64,000 nt of DNA, taken from Sphingobacterium sp. SYP-B4668. Its GTDB lineage: Bacteria; Bacteroidota; Bacteroidia; Sphingobacteriales; Sphingobacteriaceae. Positions 27,103-35,204 of this stretch are shown here, piece by piece. Under the pieces are notes generated by a model. That model was not told the DNA's origin. It ran no database searches and was given only the letters and a program-made list of their open reading frames with translations. The stretch's first letter is position 1; the number at the start of each line of letters is the position of its first letter. Where the stretch lies: the NCBI RefSeq assembly GCF_027627455.1, contig NZ_CP115483.1, positions 3,162,001 to 3,226,000 of the forward strand, written 5' to 3'. The position numbers were made by a program, and so were the translations under genes.

Positions 27103-28479
27103 ATGAAGAGGATTACACTTACACTAACTGCACTGCTGATGTCCTGCGTAGCGACATACGCTCAAAACAAAATGTTCAAAATCGAGTATGGACCTGCGCT
27201 ACCTGCAGAAGTAGCAGCCGAGCATCCGGATGAGATCCCTGAAACCCTATTTGAGGGGTGGGTCAACAAAGACTTAATTCGCTTTTATACCCACGGCGAG
27301 TCTCCTACCATACAGTTGACTAAAAAAGCTACTGGTCAATCCACCATACTCTACCCTTCACAAGAACTATACTACACACTTATTGGCGAAAATGAAGCCG
27401 TGGCCAATGCTGCTACCGAGGATATGGAATTGGAGTATATCCCAGGCAAGCAAAAAAACATTGCCGGATATATCTGTAAGCTTGCTCAATTTGACTTGGG
27501 CAGCGATGAAGACACAGACGCACCATCTATTTTAGAGTTTTGGTACACGGAAGCCATTCCCACCATCTATTGGGGTGACTATGACTTTTTGAGGCAATTA
27601 CCGGGTGCAGTACTGGAGATGAGTATAGGAGGCACAGGTATTATTGCAAATAAAATCAGTCAAGATGAATTAAAAAATGAAGAGTTTGAGATTCCAGTAG
27701 ACTATACCGAGGCGCAACCCGCGGCGGACATTGCAGACGATGTTACTGAACTGACCGAGGGGATTCACTCCTATTACAATGATGACAACACCCTAGTTGG
27801 ACTTCGTGATGCTGACGACAATATCATTACCGAAGCCATCTTTACCTCCATCGCAGTTTTTGATGGAGAGACAGGTATCGCCAGTGACGGTAGTTACAAC
27901 TATGGCACGATAGACAAAAAGGGCAAGACCATTATTCCATTCAACTACAGTTACCTCGCATTTGACGAGAATTCGCAACAATATCTCTTTGGTAAAGGTG
28001 ACTTTTTTGGACTTATGGATATAAATGGCCAAGAAATTATCCAGCCTAAGTATGAAATGGTATCCTTTATCAAAAACGGATACGCGAGCTTTCAACAGAA
28101 TGAAAAGAACGGCTTATTAGACGCGCAAGGAAAAGAAGTCGTACCCGCTCAGTATTCTTATATTGCCGACCACAACGCCAGTCACTTTATTGTTGTAGAC
28201 GGAGAGTCCTACAGCTTACACACCATTAAAGGCCAGAAATCCCTTATCTCCGGTTTACAGCACATATCTACTACAGATGAGCCCAATATCTTTCTGGCCT
28301 TGAAAGGCGACAAATATGGCTATTTAGACCAGCATGGCAAAGTCCTAATCCCGTTCAAATATGGTTATGCTTCTATATTCACCAATGGTGTAGCCACCGT
28401 TTCCCTCGACGATGATTTAGAAGACATGTTCATGATTGACACCAAAGGCCAACCTGTAGCTGCTACCGAAGTCGAATAA
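27103..28479 (+). CDS. Secreted WG-repeat protein
   Basis: 458 residues from the ATG at 27103, chosen because it opens a clear signal peptide (KRITLTLTALLMSCVATYAQ); the frame is open 29 codons further upstream. The first 190 residues after the signal are beta-rich and resemble GLPGLI/DUF4412-type exported proteins. From about residue 240 on come WG-type repeats (YGTIDKKGKTIIPFNY, FGLMDINGQEIIQPKY, NGLLDAQGKEVVPAQY, YGYLDQHGKVLIPFKY). The function of such proteins is unknown; the repeats probably bind a partner. Single-gene unit, followed by copy B of the repeated element. Confidence 0.8.
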   Translation: MKRITLTLTALLMSCVATYAQNKMFKIEYGPALPAEVAAEHPDEIPETLFEGWVNKDLIRFYTHGESPTIQLTKKATGQSTILYPSQELYYTLIGENEAVANAATEDMELEYIPGKQKNIAGYICKLAQFDLGSDEDTDAPSILEFWYTEAIPTIYWGDYDFLRQLPGAVLEMSIGGTGIIANKISQDELKNEEFEIPVDYTEAQPAADIADDVTELTEGIHSYYNDDNTLVGLRDADDNIITEAIFTSIAVFDGETGIASDGSYNYGTIDKKGKTIIPFNYSYLAFDENSQQYLFGKGDFFGLMDINGQEIIQPKYEMVSFIKNGYASFQQNEKNGLLDAQGKEVVPAQYSYIADHNASHFIVVDGESYSLHTIKGQKSLISGLQHISTTDEPNIFLALKGDKYGYLDQHGKVLIPFKYGYASIFTNGVATVSLDDDLEDMFMIDTKGQPVAATEVE

Positions 28480-28529
28480 TCGCTCAGAACAAAAAATCAA
28501 TATTTCTAAAACAAATTTGATTTTTGACC

Positions 28530-28642
28530 GTTATACTAGTACAAAAAGGTTATTTGCAGACTTTACACATGTTATATAAAGTTCGGCGAATAATTTTAAA
28601 CAATAGAAAGCCCAAGACTTAAAAATCTTGGGCTTTTGCTTT
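28530..28642 (+). ncRNA. Possible small RNA, copy B of a repeated intergenic element
   Basis: The counterpart of 23789-23900, alike from end to end with small gaps. The terminator arms AAGCCCAAGA (28608-28617) and TCTTGGGCTT (28626-28635) pair perfectly and a T-rich tail follows. It lies in the gap between the convergent WG-repeat and GNAT genes. A TTTG (28516-28519) precedes it, but I could not place a full promoter. It also can serve both neighbours as a terminator, but likeness in the 75 bases before the hairpin goes beyond what a terminator needs. Confidence 0.45.
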
Positions 28643-28659
28643 ATACGATGATTCGACTT

Positions 28660-29088
28660 CTAGTACTCCAATTCCACTTCCATTCTGACGTACGCTATCG
28701 TCCTTTTCACAAACGGACTTCCTACAGACTTCATTCCAAACTTTTCGTAAAATGAACTCGCCTCTACCCGCGCATTACACCACACGACCTGCCCTCCCAT
28801 GTGACGGCAAAAATCGAATACAGCATCCAACAATTCAGTCCCTATACCCATCTGTTGAAAGGCAGATGATACCGCAAATTTCCGGAATTGAAAATCATCC
28901 CCCACTCGAAATACAGATATCACACCTATGATTTCCGATCCAACGTAGGCTGCAAAGTGCGTACCTTCATAATCATCATCAAGCTGCACATCCTTTAAGG
29001 ATCCATCTGGATACAGCACCTCCAACCTTACTTTCCAGGTACGGGGCGCTGCGACCTGCTCAATCCATATTTCCTTTAATTCCTCCAT
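28660..29088 (-). CDS. GNAT family N-acetyltransferase
   Basis: A 142-residue GNAT protein. The acetyl-CoA loop is at about residues 93-106 (FAVSSAFQQMGIGTELLDAVF), and ASSFYEKFGMKSVG is the beta6 region. Substrate unknown. It lies 58 bases after the barstar-like gene in the same direction and may share its transcript. Cytoplasmic. Confidence 0.85.
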   Translation of the reverse strand: MEELKEIWIEQVAAPRTWKVRLEVLYPDGSLKDVQLDDDYEGTHFAAYVGSEIIGVISVFRVGDDFQFRKFAVSSAFQQMGIGTELLDAVFDFCRHMGGQVVWCNARVEASSFYEKFGMKSVGSPFVKRTIAYVRMEVELEY

Positions 29089-29146
29089 AAGATAGTCGTA
29101 TCTTTTGAATTTTACACCTGGTCCACACCAATCCTCCAGATGTCGG

Positions 29147-29545
29147 TCACTTTAGTTCCAAAACCAACTTCGGGTGTTCCCCAATGATGTCCACGATTAT
29201 TTCAAAATAGGTCAATCCATTTCCTCTGCCTAGTTCCTCAAGCTTCTCTTTGAATAGTGCAATATTGTAAGTCGGGCCTAGGTTCAATTTCTCCAGATAA
29301 TATTGCTCCGTAGCCGCATAGCCAAGTGCTTCCTTACTCTTCTCAGCAGCCACCCAAATCAAGTGAGGCTTATCAACGCCCTTTAATGCTCCAAACCCTC
29401 CATATAATAAGTCATTAAAGGCATCCAAACTGTTGCCTATTTTCCAATCTTCACCCTGCATGAATACCCTATTGATTTCATCATAGAACGATGCTATATC
29501 TTGAATACGATGCCCATCAATCACAAAGGCATGATGCTTAGTCAT
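29147..29545 (-). CDS. Barstar-like protein (ribonuclease inhibitor family)
   Basis: A 132-residue protein whose first 60 residues read like barstar: VIDGHRIQDIASFYDEINRVF, then DWKIGNSLDAFNDLLYGGFG with the N-x-x-A-x-x-D-x-L core that contacts barnase. Barstar itself has about 90 residues; the C-terminus is longer here (YYLEKLNLGPTYNIALFKEKL). Family members inhibit small ribonucleases by covering the active site. I see no ribonuclease toxin gene nearby, so the partner is unknown. It lies 20 bases after a lipoprotein gene. Confidence 0.78.
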   Translation of the reverse strand: MTKHHAFVIDGHRIQDIASFYDEINRVFMQGEDWKIGNSLDAFNDLLYGGFGALKGVDKPHLIWVAAEKSKEALGYAATEQYYLEKLNLGPTYNIALFKEKLEELGRGNGLTYFEIIVDIIGEHPKLVLELK

Positions 29546-29565
29546 ATATTAAAAGCTATATTTCA

Positions 29566-30039
29566 CTACTTTAAAGGCTCCCACTTCAAGCGATACAGCA
29601 ATTCATCCATATGTGCATAGAATGTTGACAATTCAGGCGTTCCTCTATTCCCATAGTCATTTATTTTCTTGCTCGCCCCCCCTTCATAGACGACAGCTGT
29701 ATTCACAGACGGCAGATCAGTGACATTACGGCTTCCATAACTATCCTCCAAAGAGCTAAATTTCATATCCTGTAACATCTTGAAAACCGTATGGAGCTCC
29801 TTCGGACTCACCGAGGCGATATACTTACCTTGAAGTTTGTTTTTTAAATGATTCTTTGCGTCCAGGGTTGCTTTACCATCCTTTTCTATTGATAGGGTAT
29901 ATATCGGACAAAAACCGAAGCACGGTGTCCTTGACATCGTCACCGCACTTATTTCATGCACACTATCACCCTTTACATTTTTATAGTTTTTACACGAAAA
30001 CAATAAAAAACAAGCGATTACCAATCCTAAATACTTCAT
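29566..30039 (-). CDS. DUF6438-like lipoprotein
   Basis: A 157-residue protein with a lipoprotein signal (LGLVIACFLLFSC, lipidated cysteine at about residue 16). The MSRTPCFGFCPIYTLSIEKDG segment with its CxxxC pair and the following short beta strands are the hallmark of DUF6438 proteins. Function unknown. It likely forms a unit with the barstar-like and GNAT genes downstream. Confidence 0.72.
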   Translation of the reverse strand: MKYLGLVIACFLLFSCKNYKNVKGDSVHEISAVTMSRTPCFGFCPIYTLSIEKDGKATLDAKNHLKNKLQGKYIASVSPKELHTVFKMLQDMKFSSLEDSYGSRNVTDLPSVNTAVVYEGGASKKINDYGNRGTPELSTFYAHMDELLYRLKWEPLK

Positions 30040-30183
30040 AGTTATTTTTTAAGATCAAATGCACCAAAAACACTGCCAAACCCACTTCTAGGCAGCTATG
30101 CTTTTTTTCATGATGAACATCGATTGCAATTCCGAGATTGACCTTTCACGAATAGCCCTCATCCATTCGGCAGAAGGCATTTT

Positions 30184-31179
30184 TTACAGCAATGCGTTCG
30201 GCGTAGACACGGATTGTCCATTCCCCAATTCGCGCACATTCAGAAGTGTTGTTTCCGCAATTTGTGTCAGTGCCTCCTCTGTAAAAAAGGCCTGATGAGC
30301 TGTAATCAACACATTTGGAAAGCTCATAAGTCGCTGCAAAACATCATCTTCTATGATAGTCCCGGAGAGATCCTTGAAGAATATTTTCTCCTCTTGCTCA
30401 TATACATCTATTCCCAATGCACCTATTTTTTTTGTCTTAAGCCCCTCGATAACAGCATTCGTATTTATCAATGCCCCCCTGCTTGTATTAATTAGCGTCA
30501 CCCCATTCTTCATCTGCTTCAAGGCAACTTCATTAATGAGATAACGATTCTCTGGTGTCAATGGGCAATGCAGCGAAATGATATCCGACTCCGCATACAC
30601 TTCTTCCAAACTGGTATAGGTCACACCTTGAGCTGACAAGTGTTCATCAATATACAAGTCATAGGCTAAGATGCGACACCCAAACCCCAGCGCTATCTTA
30701 CAGAAAGCCTTTCCGATCTGCCCTGTACCGATCACTCCTATAGTCTTACCATAGAGATTAAATCCCAATAATCCCTGTAACGAAAAGTTCTGCTCACGTA
30801 CCCGATTATAAGCCTTGTGCGTCTTCCGATTGAGCGTCAACAACATGGCAAATGCATGTTCAGCCACCGCTTCCGGTGAGTAGGCTGGTACCCTACACAC
30901 AGACAGGCCATATTCATGGGCTGCCTCTAAGTCTACATTATTGAACCCTGCACATCTCAAAGCAATAATTTTCACGCCTTTAGCCGCCAGTATCGCTATA
31001 ACTTCACGTGTCACTTTATCGTTCACAAACACGCATACCGCATCTACATTATCCACCACATTCACGATGTGGGGCCCCAGATGAGTATCATAGAATTCAA
31101 AAGAAAATAGACCATCGGTATTGACCAATTGAAAAAAATCACGGTCATAAGGTTGAGTTGAAAAAAAAGCTATTCGCAT
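30184..31179 (-). CDS. ldhA: D-lactate dehydrogenase (2-hydroxyacid dehydrogenase family)
   Basis: A 331-residue NAD-dependent dehydrogenase close in length to E. coli LdhA (329). It has the NAD motif GVIGTGQIGKAF at about 149-160, the catalytic arginine in INTSRGALINT, glutamate in DVYEQEEK and histidine in TAHQAFFTEEAL. The substrate side VPAYSPEAVAEHA is typical of D-lactate dehydrogenases. It reduces pyruvate to D-lactate with NADH in fermentation. It follows the lipoprotein gene region with 35 bases between it and 31215; transcription unit unclear. Confidence 0.9.
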   Translation of the reverse strand: MRIAFFSTQPYDRDFFQLVNTDGLFSFEFYDTHLGPHIVNVVDNVDAVCVFVNDKVTREVIAILAAKGVKIIALRCAGFNNVDLEAAHEYGLSVCRVPAYSPEAVAEHAFAMLLTLNRKTHKAYNRVREQNFSLQGLLGFNLYGKTIGVIGTGQIGKAFCKIALGFGCRILAYDLYIDEHLSAQGVTYTSLEEVYAESDIISLHCPLTPENRYLINEVALKQMKNGVTLINTSRGALINTNAVIEGLKTKKIGALGIDVYEQEEKIFFKDLSGTIIEDDVLQRLMSFPNVLITAHQAFFTEEALTQIAETTLLNVRELGNGQSVSTPNALL

Positions 31180-31214
31180 TGTATCCTAATAAATTTTGGT
31201 TATAAGCTATCCCT

Positions 31215-31850
31215 CTATTTCAGGGGTAGCTCCTGCACAAGTACTTGATATCCGTTGTATCCCATTGTTCCTTTCCATTTACCATTCACGACAATGTGCT
31301 TACCCGTATTCTTATCTACAAAATCAGCTTTGAACGAACAGGTCAGTAAGTATCTATCCACATATCTCTCCAAAATCAACTTCGAATAGGGTTTAACTTT
31401 TAAAGTAAGGACGGATGATCCACCCGTTTTGTAAGGTGCTTCTTCAAGTTCCGAAGACATCCGGAATTTAGTATTTTGATATATCGGATTACCCTTTATT
31501 TCCAAGTCTTTAGGAACATTTACCTCATACTTCTCTATAGGTAGATCAGGAGGCACATACCCTACGGTGTCATCCACAAAAAATTGGGAGGTCAGGAGCA
31601 GTTCATCAAAGCTCTCTTCATATTGCAGCTCACTGAGGGTATTTCCAAAATTTGGGAGTTCATTGCCTGTCAACTTAATAGTCACCGTGTCAATTCCATC
31701 GCCCTTCGCCATATAATAGCTCAAGTCCTTCAACTCATAGTCACTATCTACAACCTCCTTAAAATCATCTACCTCATCTTTCGAACATGCGTAAAATAAT
31801 ACTGATATCAAGGCAATAAAAATAGGAATATGGTTAATTTTCCAGGTCAT
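31215..31850 (-). CDS. Hypothetical lipoprotein
   Basis: A 211-residue protein with a lipoprotein signal (IPIFIALISVLFYACSKDE; lipidated cysteine at about residue 22). The mature part starts with an acidic stretch (SKDEVDDFKEVVDSDYE) and is then beta-rich with no known motif. I do not recognise the family. It lies upstream of ldhA in the same direction, but a functional link is not evident. Confidence 0.7.
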   Translation of the reverse strand: MTWKINHIPIFIALISVLFYACSKDEVDDFKEVVDSDYELKDLSYYMAKGDGIDTVTIKLTGNELPNFGNTLSELQYEESFDELLLTSQFFVDDTVGYVPPDLPIEKYEVNVPKDLEIKGNPIYQNTKFRMSSELEEAPYKTGGSSVLTLKVKPYSKLILERYVDRYLLTCSFKADFVDKNTGKHIVVNGKWKGTMGYNGYQVLVQELPLK

Positions 31851-31926
31851 GGCATGTATCGGTTAAATAAGTCAACGTTTAAATTTAAAGAAAATATTCT
31901 AAAAACGTGACAAATTCGGTGATATT

Positions 31927-33162
31927 TTATTGAAAAACAAAATTAGACTTAAGCTCCGAGCGACTATCTATTTCCAAAATTTCGTATATCAATTTAAGAT
32001 GATATTTCACCGTGTTCTCCGAAATATGAAGTGCCACCCCTATTTCTTTATTTGTTTTGTCCTGATTCACAAGTTCAATAATTTCGCGTTGTCGCTTCGT
32101 CAGCACATGGTTTTCCAGCTTCGCCTTTGGCTCGCCTTGTTCATTCAACCCTTGCGTCATATTTTGCAATGTAATGCGCATTCTCGCATTTTCATTTTCA
32201 ACCAATACCCTTTTCTGTACACTCGTCTTATGCAGCTTCCACAGTGTGACCAACAGTAAAGCCAATATTACAGCAAGACTTATCAGATAGTATCGAAAAT
32301 TCCGCTCGCTGCTCAACTCCAAGCCCTGTCTTTGCTGTAGCAGCTCATTCTCTAGGATATTTAACTTGCCAGCTTGATTATTTGCATCGTACTTAGTCCT
32401 TGCTTTACTCACACGTTTCTGCGCATACAATGCATGTTCATAATCTTTTTTAGATTCGTAGTAGCGTGTGATGGTCTCTTCCATGATAATAATATAGATA
32501 TCCATGTGATACTTGTTCGCATAGGACATCCCTTTTTCGTAAGCTTCCATCACTTTTTCAGGAGCATTAATTTCCCCATACAATGCCACCTTCACTCTGT
32601 AGATATTTGGCAAATGCTTCGGATTATGCTCTTTAATCAACGCAATCGCCTGATCTAAATAGCGATCGGCTTTCTCATATTCTTTATCTCGCATAGCTCT
32701 AATCGCCAGTATCGTCACGAAAGTAGCTTGCGTCTCTTCATCAAGTAGGTGTAGCTTCTCTTGATTCACCATCTTAAATAGCCGATCAAACTCCTGCTCT
32801 TTCTGTAGGTCGAAATAGACAAACAGTTGCTCCATCAGCACGCGCATTTCAGCCTCCTCCCGATGCTGGCTTACAGCTGCCTGCTTCAAGGCCAAATCCA
32901 GATTACTCAATGCTCCAGAATAGTTATATAGACGCTTGTAAGTGAGCGACTTTTGCAAGTACGCGTGATACTTGTCGTAAGCTGTGGATACCTCACTATT
33001 GATTATATCCTCCAATCGAAGGATGGATGCCTCATATTGGTGGCGATCGTTCAATTCCGAAATCTCACCATGCAACTCCACTGGATTAAGCGTTTGCGCA
33101 TGCACAGCCCCAATAATCATGAATACAACAACAGCACTAATTAATCTATACAATTCTATCAT
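31927..33162 (-). CDS. TPR-containing membrane regulator with LuxR-type HTH
   Basis: 411 residues from the ATG at 33160-33162, chosen because it opens a signal sequence (LYRLISAVVVFMIIGAVHAQ). Helical TPR-like repeats fill about residues 30-270. One membrane helix follows (YYLISLAVILALLLVTLWKL), then a short coiled-coil stretch and a C-terminal LuxR helix-turn-helix (LTKRQREIIELVNQDKTNKE, ISENTVKYHLKLIYEILEI). So an exterior sensor is tied to a cytoplasmic DNA-binding domain in one chain, a common Bacteroidota design. Target genes are unknown; the phased repeats upstream (33422-33462) are candidates for its own site. Confidence 0.85.
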   Translation of the reverse strand: MIELYRLISAVVVFMIIGAVHAQTLNPVELHGEISELNDRHQYEASILRLEDIINSEVSTAYDKYHAYLQKSLTYKRLYNYSGALSNLDLALKQAAVSQHREEAEMRVLMEQLFVYFDLQKEQEFDRLFKMVNQEKLHLLDEETQATFVTILAIRAMRDKEYEKADRYLDQAIALIKEHNPKHLPNIYRVKVALYGEINAPEKVMEAYEKGMSYANKYHMDIYIIIMEETITRYYESKKDYEHALYAQKRVSKARTKYDANNQAGKLNILENELLQQRQGLELSSERNFRYYLISLAVILALLLVTLWKLHKTSVQKRVLVENENARMRITLQNMTQGLNEQGEPKAKLENHVLTKRQREIIELVNQDKTNKEIGVALHISENTVKYHLKLIYEILEIDSRSELKSNFVFQ

Positions 33163-33579
33163 ATCAGTTTGATAACCTTCACATTTTGCCCGCCATTTTT
33201 CTTTGCAACACACCTCGACTGGTCTCCTTCTTTTAAATAGGCAACTCCAAAAATAAGTTTTTTATTAAGAAAATATAAAATTATTAAACATTACAGTGCA
33301 AATTTGCCAACCTACTCTTTACTGCATGTATGTCCAAGCACTCAAGTCCCCGCAAGGCAAAACATCTTAAACAACTGTCGAACAACACATTAAACAACAC
33401 CCACCCTTAAAAAGGTGGTTTACTACCCCTTTTTAATACCCAGCACTACCCGACTACTACCCGCGCATTGTTAGGATTGTCTACAAAATTAATCGATTTT
33501 TGCAGTAACCGTATTGAGAGATTAACATCCTACACGGAAGTCAATCATCAAGATTTACAAGACCCAATAATTTCCTAGC
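33163..33579. other. Non-coding region with a hairpin and phased short repeats
   Basis: TTAAAAAGG (33407-33415) and CCTTTTTAA (33428-33436) form an AT-rich inverted repeat. ACTACCC occurs at 33422, 33445 and 33456, with a TACCC core at 33437 whose place corresponds to a start at 33435, so the copies lie about 10-13 bases apart and on one face of the helix. No gene is seen. The region separates the LuxR regulator from a small plus-strand frame. Confidence 0.35.
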
Positions 33580-33801
33580 ATGAAAAAGATATTTGAACTT
33601 GTTATTTATGAAGAGGGCCAGCTACGTAAAGAACGATATGTATTAGAAGGCGAAAGCTTAAATTCGCCATATCCATCGCCCGCAGACAAAGGCATCGCTT
33701 CTGCAATGGCATTTCTCCAAAAACATCGATCCAGGTCCAATATATCTGCTTTGCCTACACGATCGAGGACAAAGCATACGAATAGGCTGGCCGAGGTATA
33801 A
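33580..33801 (+). CDS. Small hypothetical protein (73 residues)
   Basis: The reading frame starts MKKIFELVIYEEGQLRKERYVL, which reads like a real protein start, but its second half is serine/arginine-rich and low in order. No family is recognised. Its stop codon runs into the T-run (on the other strand) of the terminator at 33801-33829. It may be real or chance. Confidence 0.4.
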   Translation: MKKIFELVIYEEGQLRKERYVLEGESLNSPYPSPADKGIASAMAFLQKHRSRSNISALPTRSRTKHTNRLAEV

Positions 33802-33829
33802 AAAAAAAGACACCCGTTAATAACAGGTG
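33801..33829 (-). terminator. Terminator of the aspA/dicarboxylate transporter operon
   Basis: CACCCGTTA (33811-33819) and TAACAGGTG (33821-33829) form a stem with one imperfect pair; on the minus strand it is followed by a run of eight T after TC. It lies 28 bases past the transporter stop codon. Confidence 0.75.
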
Positions 33830-33857
33830 CCTCCGTAAATAATTGACGAATAACAAA

Positions 33858-35204
33858 CTATAGCAATAGGTCACTTAATACAAAACCCACAAAAATGGTG
33901 ACCGCAATAGCGACTATACCCGGTACTATAAAACTGTGATTGACCACGAATTTTCCAATTTTGGTACTCCCTGTACGATCAAAATCAATGGCAGCCAGCA
34001 AAGTCGGATACCCTGGAAGTAAAAAATCGCCATTCACTGCCGGAAACATAGCCAATAGATGCGGACTCGAAATACCCAACGCTACACCCATCGGCATAAT
34101 CGTACGCGTTGTAGCAGCCTGGCTAAAAGTCAGTGCTCCCATCAAGAATAGTGCGATCGCAAATGTCCAGGGATATACCGTTACTATATCCTTAAAAGTA
34201 TGTTCGATTACGGCCTCATTGGCCAACATGAAGGTTGCACTCATCCACACCACCCCCAAGATCGAGACCACCGCCGTAGCCATCGAGGTAAACAAGCTCA
34301 TTTTAGCTACCTCAGCTGTAGAAGTCTTGGTGACCAACATGATACAAGCCGAAGCCGACAGTGTAATCATAATAATCATGGTTGTCAGGTTGACGGTGCC
34401 ATTAGCTCCCACACTGAAGCTTGGTTCACCTCCCACGTAGGGAACCAGGCTCGGAAATGCGCCAAAAAGCACAATCAATAGAATAGCCGCCCCGAAGATA
34501 GCCACCGCCATTTTAGCCCCTGGTTTTGGTTGATATTTCACCCTACCTACCCCTACATCCGTGGGGTCCATCGATCTTGCGAATTCAGGATCTTTCATCT
34601 TTTCCAAGAAAATAGGGTCTTTATCCAATTCCACTCCCTTTTTACGTACAGCAAGTATACTCGCCAGTATACCAATCATGGCTGCTGGTATACAGATCAG
34701 CATAATATGGATAGAGGCCGATGAATACGCCAATATTGCAGCCAAAGAAGCGCTAGCCGCACTCATCGGGCTGCCTGTAATAGCTAGATGAGACGCGATT
34801 ACCGATACAGAGAGTGGGCGCTCCGGCCTTACGCGCTGTTTAGCCGATACTTCGGCAATAATAGGTAGCAACGAATATACGATATGGGCTGTCCCGGCAA
34901 ATAGACATAGAAAATAAGTTGTAAATGGCGCGATGAATGTAATTTGGCTTGGATTTTTACGGATAATACGTTCAGCAATACTGACCAGATAATCCAACCC
35001 ACCAGCCGCCTGTAGCGTAGCTGCCGTTGTCACAATGGCAAGAATAATCAAGAGCACAGCTATTGGAGGTTCCGCAGGGGTCATCTTGAACACGAGTACA
35101 AAAATCATCAATCCCACCATTCCCATTACTCCGAGCCCAATTCCTTTCATTCGCGATCCAATCAAAATCATCGCCAACAAAATCGCTAATTGGACAAATA
35201 TCAT
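33858..35204 (-). CDS. Anaerobic C4-dicarboxylate transporter, DcuA/DcuB family
   Basis: A 448-residue membrane protein; E. coli DcuA and DcuB have 433 and 446. It has about 10-12 hydrophobic segments, starting FVQLAILLAMILIGSRMKGIG and GVMGMVGLMIFVLVF. RPERPLSVSVIASHLAITGSP is a conserved family stretch. It exchanges aspartate, fumarate, malate and succinate. Its ATG overlaps the aspA stop codon by the ATGA arrangement, so aspartate uptake, deamination to fumarate and succinate export probably form one unit for fumarate respiration or ammonium supply. Confidence 0.93.
   Translation of the reverse strand: MIFVQLAILLAMILIGSRMKGIGLGVMGMVGLMIFVLVFKMTPAEPPIAVLLIILAIVTTAATLQAAGGLDYLVSIAERIIRKNPSQITFIAPFTTYFLCLFAGTAHIVYSLLPIIAEVSAKQRVRPERPLSVSVIASHLAITGSPMSAASASLAAILAYSSASIHIMLICIPAAMIGILASILAVRKKGVELDKDPIFLEKMKDPEFARSMDPTDVGVGRVKYQPKPGAKMAVAIFGAAILLIVLFGAFPSLVPYVGGEPSFSVGANGTVNLTTMIIMITLSASACIMLVTKTSTAEVAKMSLFTSMATAVVSILGVVWMSATFMLANEAVIEHTFKDIVTVYPWTFAIALFLMGALTFSQAATTRTIMPMGVALGISSPHLLAMFPAVNGDFLLPGYPTLLAAIDFDRTGSTKIGKFVVNHSFIVPGIVAIAVTIFVGFVLSDLLL

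Noticed and set aside
33477..33502. TTG/GATTTTTG as a promoter for the small frame at 33580
   Set aside because: The spacer is only 15 bases and the -7 element has a mismatch in its first base.
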